Below the pieces are notes generated by a model. That model did not search any database and had not been told where the DNA came from. It saw only the letters and a program-made list of their open reading frames with translations. A stretch of 8,648 bases of DNA from Citricoccus sp. WCRC_4 (lineage in GTDB: Bacteria; Actinomycetota; Actinomycetes; Actinomycetales; Micrococcaceae): NCBI GenBank assembly GCA_026645375.1, contig JAPFFX010000369.1:1-8648 (forward strand). The letters are read 5' to 3'. Positions within the stretch are counted from its first letter, which is position 1, and every line of letters starts with the position of its first letter. Shown piece after piece: positions 5,332-8,648 of this stretch. A program made the position numbers and the translations under genes.

Positions 5332-6930
5332 GAACACCAGCCCGAAGGCCCACACCCCGAGGGTGAGCGTGGTGAGGGTGATCAGGACGACGCCCGCGAG
5401 GTTCAGGTACAGGCCGCCCTTGATCATCTGCCCGATCGTGACGTAGCCGGAGCCGAAGGCGATGGCGTTGGGCGGGGTGGCCACCGGGAGCATGAAGGCA
5501 CACGTGGCGGCCAGGGCCACGGGGATGCACAGCAGCAGCGGGTCGACCCCCACGCCGACGGCGACGCCCCCGGCCACCGGCAGGAACGTGGCCGCGGTGG
5601 CGGTGTTCGAGGTGATCTCCGTCAGGAACAGGATGGCCACGGCCATCACGGCCACCAGCAGCCACACCGGGAGTCCGCCGAGGCCGGAGACCTGCTCGCC
5701 GATCCAGTCGGCCAGGCCGGAGGCGCTGAACTGCGCCGAGAGGGCCAGGCCGCCGCCGAACAGCAGCAGCACGCCCCATGGCAGCCTGACCGCGGACTCC
5801 CAGTCCAGGAGCCGCACGCCACGGGCGGCCCCGGCCGGCAGCAGGAACAGCAGCAGCGCGGCCAGCATGGCGATGCCCGCGTCGCTGATGAGCCCCTCGA
5901 AGGCCAGCGGGACGATGATCCAGGACGCCGCCGCGAGGACGAAGACCACCAGGACACGGATCTCCCCGGTGGACATGCGGCCCAGCTTGGACAGCTCGTC
6001 CGTGATCAGTTCCCGGCCGCCCGGGATCTCGGTGATCTCCGCCTTGAACAGCACGCGTGTCAGCAGGAACCAGACGAGCACCATCATCACCAGGGACAGC
6101 GGGACACCCACGAGCATCCACTGCCCGAAGCCGATCTCCACCCCGTGGGCCTGGGCCATGTAACCGGCCAGCAGCGCATTGGGCGGGGTGCCGATCAGCG
6201 TCCCGAGCGATCCCACGGAGGCCGCGTAGGCGATCCCGAGCATCAGGGCGGTGCCGAAGTTCGAGGCGATCACGGCGTCCTTGACCTCCGTGGACTCCGG
6301 GTCCGAGCCCGCCTCCACCGGGTTGGCGGAGTCCTTGGCCACCACCAGGGTCAGGACGGAGACCCCGATGGGGATCATCATCACGGCCGTGGCGGTGTTG
6401 GACACCCACATGGACAGGAAGCCCGTGGCGATCATGAACCCGGCCACCACGCCGCCGGGCTTGGTGCCCATCGCCCGGACGGTCACCAGCGCGATCCGTC
6501 GGTGCAGGTTCCACCGCTGCATGGCCAGCGCGATGATGAACCCGCCCATGAACAGGAAGATGATGTTGTTCCCGTAGGACGCGCCCACGTCGTCGATGCC
6601 GATGTCCTGCCCCAGGGTGGGGAAGGCGACGAGCGGGACCAGGGCGGTCGCCGGGATCGGGATGGCCTCGGTCATCCACCACACGGCCATCAGGACGGCG
6701 ACGGCGGCGGTGAGGCGGGCGTTGTAGGCCAGGTCCTGCGGCAGGACCAGGAAGACGATCCCGGCCAGCACCAGGCCCGCCGCGAGGCCGATCCACCGCC
6801 GCAGGTTGAGGCTTCGGGTCTCTGCCGGCGCCCGTTCCCCCGGTGACTGGTGATCGATCTCCCGGCCGTCGTCGTCCCCGGCACGAGCCTGCCCGGCCCG
6901 GCCGTCCTGCTGCCCCGTCACGTTCGACAT
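5329..6930 (-). CDS. SLC13/DASS family sodium-coupled anion symporter
   Basis: This 533-residue polytopic membrane protein belongs to the divalent anion:Na+ symporter family (VcINDY, S. aureus SdcS). After a hydrophilic N-terminus of about 45 residues, hydrophobic segments fill the rest. Both inverted-repeat signature pairs are present: SNT at 177-179 with TPPN at 248-251 in repeat 1, and SNT at 441-443 with TPPN at 485-488 in repeat 2. In VcINDY the SNT tips coordinate the carboxylate of the substrate and adjacent sodium. Family substrates are succinate, fumarate, malate, citrate or sulfate; sequence alone does not decide between them. Intact motifs suggest an active carrier. The ATG at 6930 is preceded by a purine-rich GAGGAGAGGG about 9 nt upstream. 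The frame stays open far upstream of this ATG, but that part is antisense to other genes and not transporter-like. It is divergent from the TauE/SafE-like gene, with paired dyads between them. Confidence 0.93.
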   Translation of the reverse strand: MSNVTGQQDGRAGQARAGDDDGREIDHQSPGERAPAETRSLNLRRWIGLAAGLVLAGIVFLVLPQDLAYNARLTAAVAVLMAVWWMTEAIPIPATALVPLVAFPTLGQDIGIDDVGASYGNNIIFLFMGGFIIALAMQRWNLHRRIALVTVRAMGTKPGGVVAGFMIATGFLSMWVSNTATAVMMIPIGVSVLTLVVAKDSANPVEAGSDPESTEVKDAVIASNFGTALMLGIAYAASVGSLGTLIGTPPNALLAGYMAQAHGVEIGFGQWMLVGVPLSLVMMVLVWFLLTRVLFKAEITEIPGGRELITDELSKLGRMSTGEIRVLVVFVLAAASWIIVPLAFEGLISDAGIAMLAALLLFLLPAGAARGVRLLDWESAVRLPWGVLLLFGGGLALSAQFSASGLADWIGEQVSGLGGLPVWLLVAVMAVAILFLTEITSNTATAATFLPVAGGVAVGVGVDPLLLCIPVALAATCAFMLPVATPPNAIAFGSGYVTIGQMIKGGLYLNLAGVVLITLTTLTLGVWAFGLVF

Positions 6931-6966
6931 GGTGCGATGCCCTCTCCTCGTCCCGGTGTGCTGTCC

Positions 6967-7006
6967 GGACACACTAACGTGTGACCCGGGCCATACCGAT
7001 GGCCCG
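6967..7006. repeat. Two abutting 20-bp inverted repeats in the divergent transporter intergenic region
   Basis: Dyad 1 (6967-6986) has arms GGACACAC and GTGTGACC around TAAC, with one mismatched pair (third position) of eight. Dyad 2 (6987-7006) has perfect arms CGGGCCAT and ATGGCCCG around ACCG. Both have 8-4-8 geometry, and they abut exactly, with centres 20 bp (about two helical turns) apart. The arm sequences differ, so they are not copies of each other. Dyad 1 covers the candidate symporter -10. They may be operator sites for one or two dimeric regulators or, if transcribed, adjacent hairpins. Confidence 0.5.
6971..6976 (-). promoter_or_regulatory. Candidate -10 element for the symporter gene
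   Basis: The minus strand reads TAGTGT (6976 to 6971), a TANNNT match. It would start transcription near 6964 and give about a 34-nt leader carrying the purine-rich ribosome binding site. On the plus strand the overlapping TAACGT (6975-6980) could serve the TauE/SafE-like gene. No convincing -35 is seen on either strand. Confidence 0.3.
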
Positions 7007-7075
7007 CCCGGCGGTCGGCAGCGGCGCGCCGGGGTCGGACGAGGGCGCCGGACGCGCCGGGGGACGGGTGGACGG

Positions 7076-7834
7076 GTGCCGATCGAGTTCGGAATCGTGC
7101 TCGCCGTCGCCGCCGTCCTGCTGGGCTGCGTGCTGCAGCGCACGAGCGGGATGGGCGTCGGGCTCGTCGTCTCCCCCGCCCTGGTCCTGCTGATCGGGCC
7201 GGCACAGGGCGTCCTGCTCACCAACGCCACCGCGGTCGTCTCGGCGGCGCTGATGACCATCGCCGTCCGTTCCGACGTCGACTGGGGGCGGTACGCGCGC
7301 ATCGCCCCCGTCGTCGTCCTCGGTGCGGTGCCCGCCGCAGTGCTGGTCCGCGAGGCGGGGCCGGGCTGGCTGGAGCTGATCATCGGGGCGGTCCTGCTCG
7401 TCTCCGTGGGCGGCACGACCCTGCTCCCCCGGTTGCCCGAGGTCCCGGCACGTCCGGCCGGACTGGCCGCGGGCATCCTGGGCGGCTTCCTCAACACCGC
7501 CGTCGGCGTCGCCTCACCGGCGTTCCTGGCGTACGCCCGGGTGACGTCGTGGGGCCAGCGCGGGTTCGCCGCGACGCTGCAGCCGATCTTCCTGACCCTC
7601 GGGCTGGTCTCCATCATCGTCAAGGCCCTGCTCGGGTCCGTCCCCGACGCGGACCTGTCGTCCTGGCCCCTCATGCTCGCCGTCATGGCCGCCGTGCCCG
7701 TCGGCGTGCTCCTGGGCGGCGCGCTGTCCCGCCGCTTCTCCACGACCGGCGCACGGCGGCTCGCCGTGGGCGTCGTGGTCCTGGGGGCCGCCGGCACGCT
7801 GGTGCGCGGTGTCGTCCAGTTGCTCGGGGCCTGA
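7076..7834 (+). CDS. TauE/SafE (TSUP) family anion exporter
   Basis: This 252-residue, strongly hydrophobic protein is of typical TSUP length, with about 8 membrane segments in two repeats. Repeat 1 has QRTSGMGVGLVVSPALVLL (21-39) followed by GVLLTN. Repeat 2 has GGFLNTAVGVASPAFLAYAR (136-155) followed by LQPIF, the glycine- and proline-containing re-entrant signatures of the family. TSUP proteins move sulfite, sulfoacetate, other sulfonates or small organic acids across the inner membrane; the substrate here is unknown. I chose GTG 7076 because the hydrophobic first helix begins at once (VPIEFGIVLAVAAVLLG). The upstream in-frame extension is low-complexity Arg/Gly sequence without family character, and it would overlap the symporter start. 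The Shine-Dalgarno is poor. The divergent SLC13 carrier also handles anions, so the two may share regulation or a substrate class. Confidence 0.88.
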   Translation: MPIEFGIVLAVAAVLLGCVLQRTSGMGVGLVVSPALVLLIGPAQGVLLTNATAVVSAALMTIAVRSDVDWGRYARIAPVVVLGAVPAAVLVREAGPGWLELIIGAVLLVSVGGTTLLPRLPEVPARPAGLAAGILGGFLNTAVGVASPAFLAYARVTSWGQRGFAATLQPIFLTLGLVSIIVKALLGSVPDADLSSWPLMLAVMAAVPVGVLLGGALSRRFSTTGARRLAVGVVVLGAAGTLVRGVVQLLGA

Positions 7835-7838
7835 GGCA

Positions 7839-7873
7839 CCCGGGCGTACCGACCGGCGCCGCGGTCCCCCGGG
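7839..7873 (+). terminator. Possible GC-rich hairpin after the TauE/SafE-like gene
   Basis: CCCGGG (7839-7844) can pair with CCCGGG (7868-7873), and inside it ACCG (7848-7851) pairs with CGGT (7862-7865), giving a stem with an internal loop starting 4 nt after the stop codon. There is no T-run. Such pairings occur readily by chance at this GC content. Confidence 0.25.
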
Positions 7874-7896
7874 CCGTCGTGACGGCGATGCTCACC

Positions 7897-7902
7897 TAAC
7901 CT
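7897..7902 (+). promoter_or_regulatory. Candidate -10 element for rmuC
   Basis: TAACCT fits TANNNT. It would start transcription near 7909 and give about a 21-nt leader containing GGTGGGG just before the ATG at 7930. No good -35 precedes it. Confidence 0.35.
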
Positions 7903-7929
7903 GTCCGCCGCCTCTGGCACGGTGGGGAC

Positions 7930-8648
7930 ATGGAGACTTCTGTGGTGTTGGTGGTGGCGCTCGTCTGCGTGATGGCCGGGCTGGTGGTCGGTGCCGTGCT
8001 CGGCGCCTGGTTCGTGACCCACCAGGGACGGGACGGGGCACAGGCGGACCGGGAGGAGGCCCAGCACCTGCGCGGCGAGCTCGCCGAGGTCCAGGCGGCG
8101 CTCGCCGCGGCGGAGGCCGAGAGCCGGGTGCTCACCGCCGAGCGCACGGCGGACCGGGACCGGGCCGAGGTCGAGTCGAGGGTCCTGACCGCCCTGGCCC
8201 CGGTCGGCCAGCGGCTGGAGACCCTGCAGCGGCAGGTCGGCATGCTGGAGCGGGACCGCGTGGAGCAGTACGGCCAGCTCTCCGAGCAGCTCAAGACGGC
8301 CGCCGAGACGGACACCGCCCTGCTGGTGAACACCAGGTCGCTCGTGGCCACCCTGAAGTCGACGTCGGCCCGCGGGCACTGGGGTGAGGTCCAGCTGCGC
8401 CGGGTGGTGGAGGCCGCCGGCATGCTGGCCCACACCGACTTCGCCGAGCAGCAGGTGCTGCGCGGGGACGAGGAGCAGGTGCTCCGCCCGGACCTGGTGG
8501 TGCGGCTGCCCGGGGGCAAGTCGCTGGCCATCGACGCCAAGGCCCCGCTGGCCGCGGTCCTGGAGGCCGAGGAACTGGCCGGCGACCCGTCCGCGGAGGC
8601 TGCCGGACGGCGTCGGGACCTGCAACGGGCCCACGCCAAGGCCGTGCG
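7930..8648 (+). CDS. rmuC: RmuC family DNA recombination protein (3'-truncated by window)
   Basis: The frame is open from ATG 7930 to the window edge, giving 239 residues out of a usual 400-500. Order of parts: an N-terminal membrane anchor (about 5-29), a long charged coiled-coil region (about 38-135), then the start of the RmuC domain. Family blocks seen are ARGHWGEVQLRRVVEAAGML (147-166), RPDLVVRLPGGKS (186-198) and IDAK (201-204). The Asp and Lys of IDAK are likely part of a PD-(D/E)XK nuclease-like active site. In E. coli RmuC limits inversion between short inverted repeats; its exact biochemistry is unsettled. A moderate Shine-Dalgarno (GGTGGGG, 7921-7927) precedes the start. It is co-directional with the TauE/SafE-like gene, 95 bp away, with a candidate promoter of its own, so probably a separate unit. 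The opposite strand is also open for kilobases here, a GC artefact. Confidence 0.93.
   Translation, partial: METSVVLVVALVCVMAGLVVGAVLGAWFVTHQGRDGAQADREEAQHLRGELAEVQAALAAAEAESRVLTAERTADRDRAEVESRVLTALAPVGQRLETLQRQVGMLERDRVEQYGQLSEQLKTAAETDTALLVNTRSLVATLKSTSARGHWGEVQLRRVVEAAGMLAHTDFAEQQVLRGDEEQVLRPDLVVRLPGGKSLAIDAKAPLAAVLEAEELAGDPSAEAAGRRRDLQRAHAKAV

Noticed and set aside
4610..6796. Minus-strand open frame of 728 codons
   Set aside because: It runs in a different frame over the symporter and antisense to the 190-residue gene; the Arg/Gly-rich composition marks it as a shadow.
4996..6846. Plus-strand open frame of 616 codons
   Set aside because: It overlaps the 190-residue gene and is antisense to the symporter; the translation is Gly/Asp/His/Gln-rich with no recognisable domain.
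6929..7075. N-terminal extension of the TauE/SafE-like protein from ATG 6929
   Set aside because: It would overlap the divergent symporter start codon and add a Cys/Gly/Arg-rich segment without family similarity before the first membrane helix.
6931..8634. Open minus-strand frame continuing about 1.7 kb upstream of the symporter ATG, which would make a protein of 1101 residues
   Set aside because: The extra part lies antisense to the TauE/SafE-like and rmuC genes, is Arg/Pro/Ser-rich low-complexity sequence without family motifs, and the symporter has a normal start and ribosome binding site at 6930.
1..8648. Search for tRNA, rRNA, CRISPR, IS ends, phage or defence genes
   Set aside because: No cloverleaf, regular spaced repeats, transposase motifs or flanking direct repeats were found by reading; all space is accounted for by conserved chromosomal genes and short intergenic regions.

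Overview
The window is very GC-rich (roughly 70% by eye). Genes are tightly packed, codons mostly end in G/C, several starts are GTG, and no sequence looks transferred. The protein sequences (YchF, the ABC-F protein, the TauE/SafE-like protein) read as actinobacterial, probably Micrococcales. That placement rests on recalled family resemblance, not on a search. There is no rRNA, tRNA, CRISPR array, IS element or phage gene. Ten protein genes fill almost the whole window, two of them cut by its edges, and no gene-free stretch exceeds about 150 bp.

Left part (1-1451, + strand): the 3' part of a small PlsC-like acyltransferase, then an ArfB-type ribosome-rescue hydrolase 14 bp downstream, probably in the same transcript. 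A separately promoted 120-residue cupin protein follows. The cupin gene converges on a leftward operon, and both stop codons at that junction lie inside one dyad.

Middle (1459-4598, - strand): a three-gene unit read ychF - yjdM/phnA-like - ABC-F. The first two genes overlap by 8 nt and the next gap is 22 bp. YchF and ABC-F proteins both act on or near ribosomes, and ArfB lies close by, so this part is rich in translation-associated factors. A 116-bp divergent region containing a perfect 8+2+8 palindrome separates ychF from an uncharacterised acidic 190-residue protein (4715-5287, +).

Right part (5329-8648): a sodium/anion symporter of the SLC13/DASS family (- strand) is transcribed divergently from a TauE/SafE (TSUP) family exporter (+ strand). 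The 145 bp between them contains two directly abutting 20-bp inverted repeats of identical 8-4-8 geometry, the most conspicuous regulatory-looking structure in the window. The 5' part of rmuC (+) runs off the right edge.

Overall this is an ordinary chromosomal region of conserved genes, and I see no strong evidence for a new multi-gene system. The points worth following up are the tandem dyads between the two anion transporters, the repeated placement of TGA stop codons inside inverted repeats, the possible leaderless divergent starts at ychF and its neighbour, and the loss of the redox-sensing cysteine in YchF.
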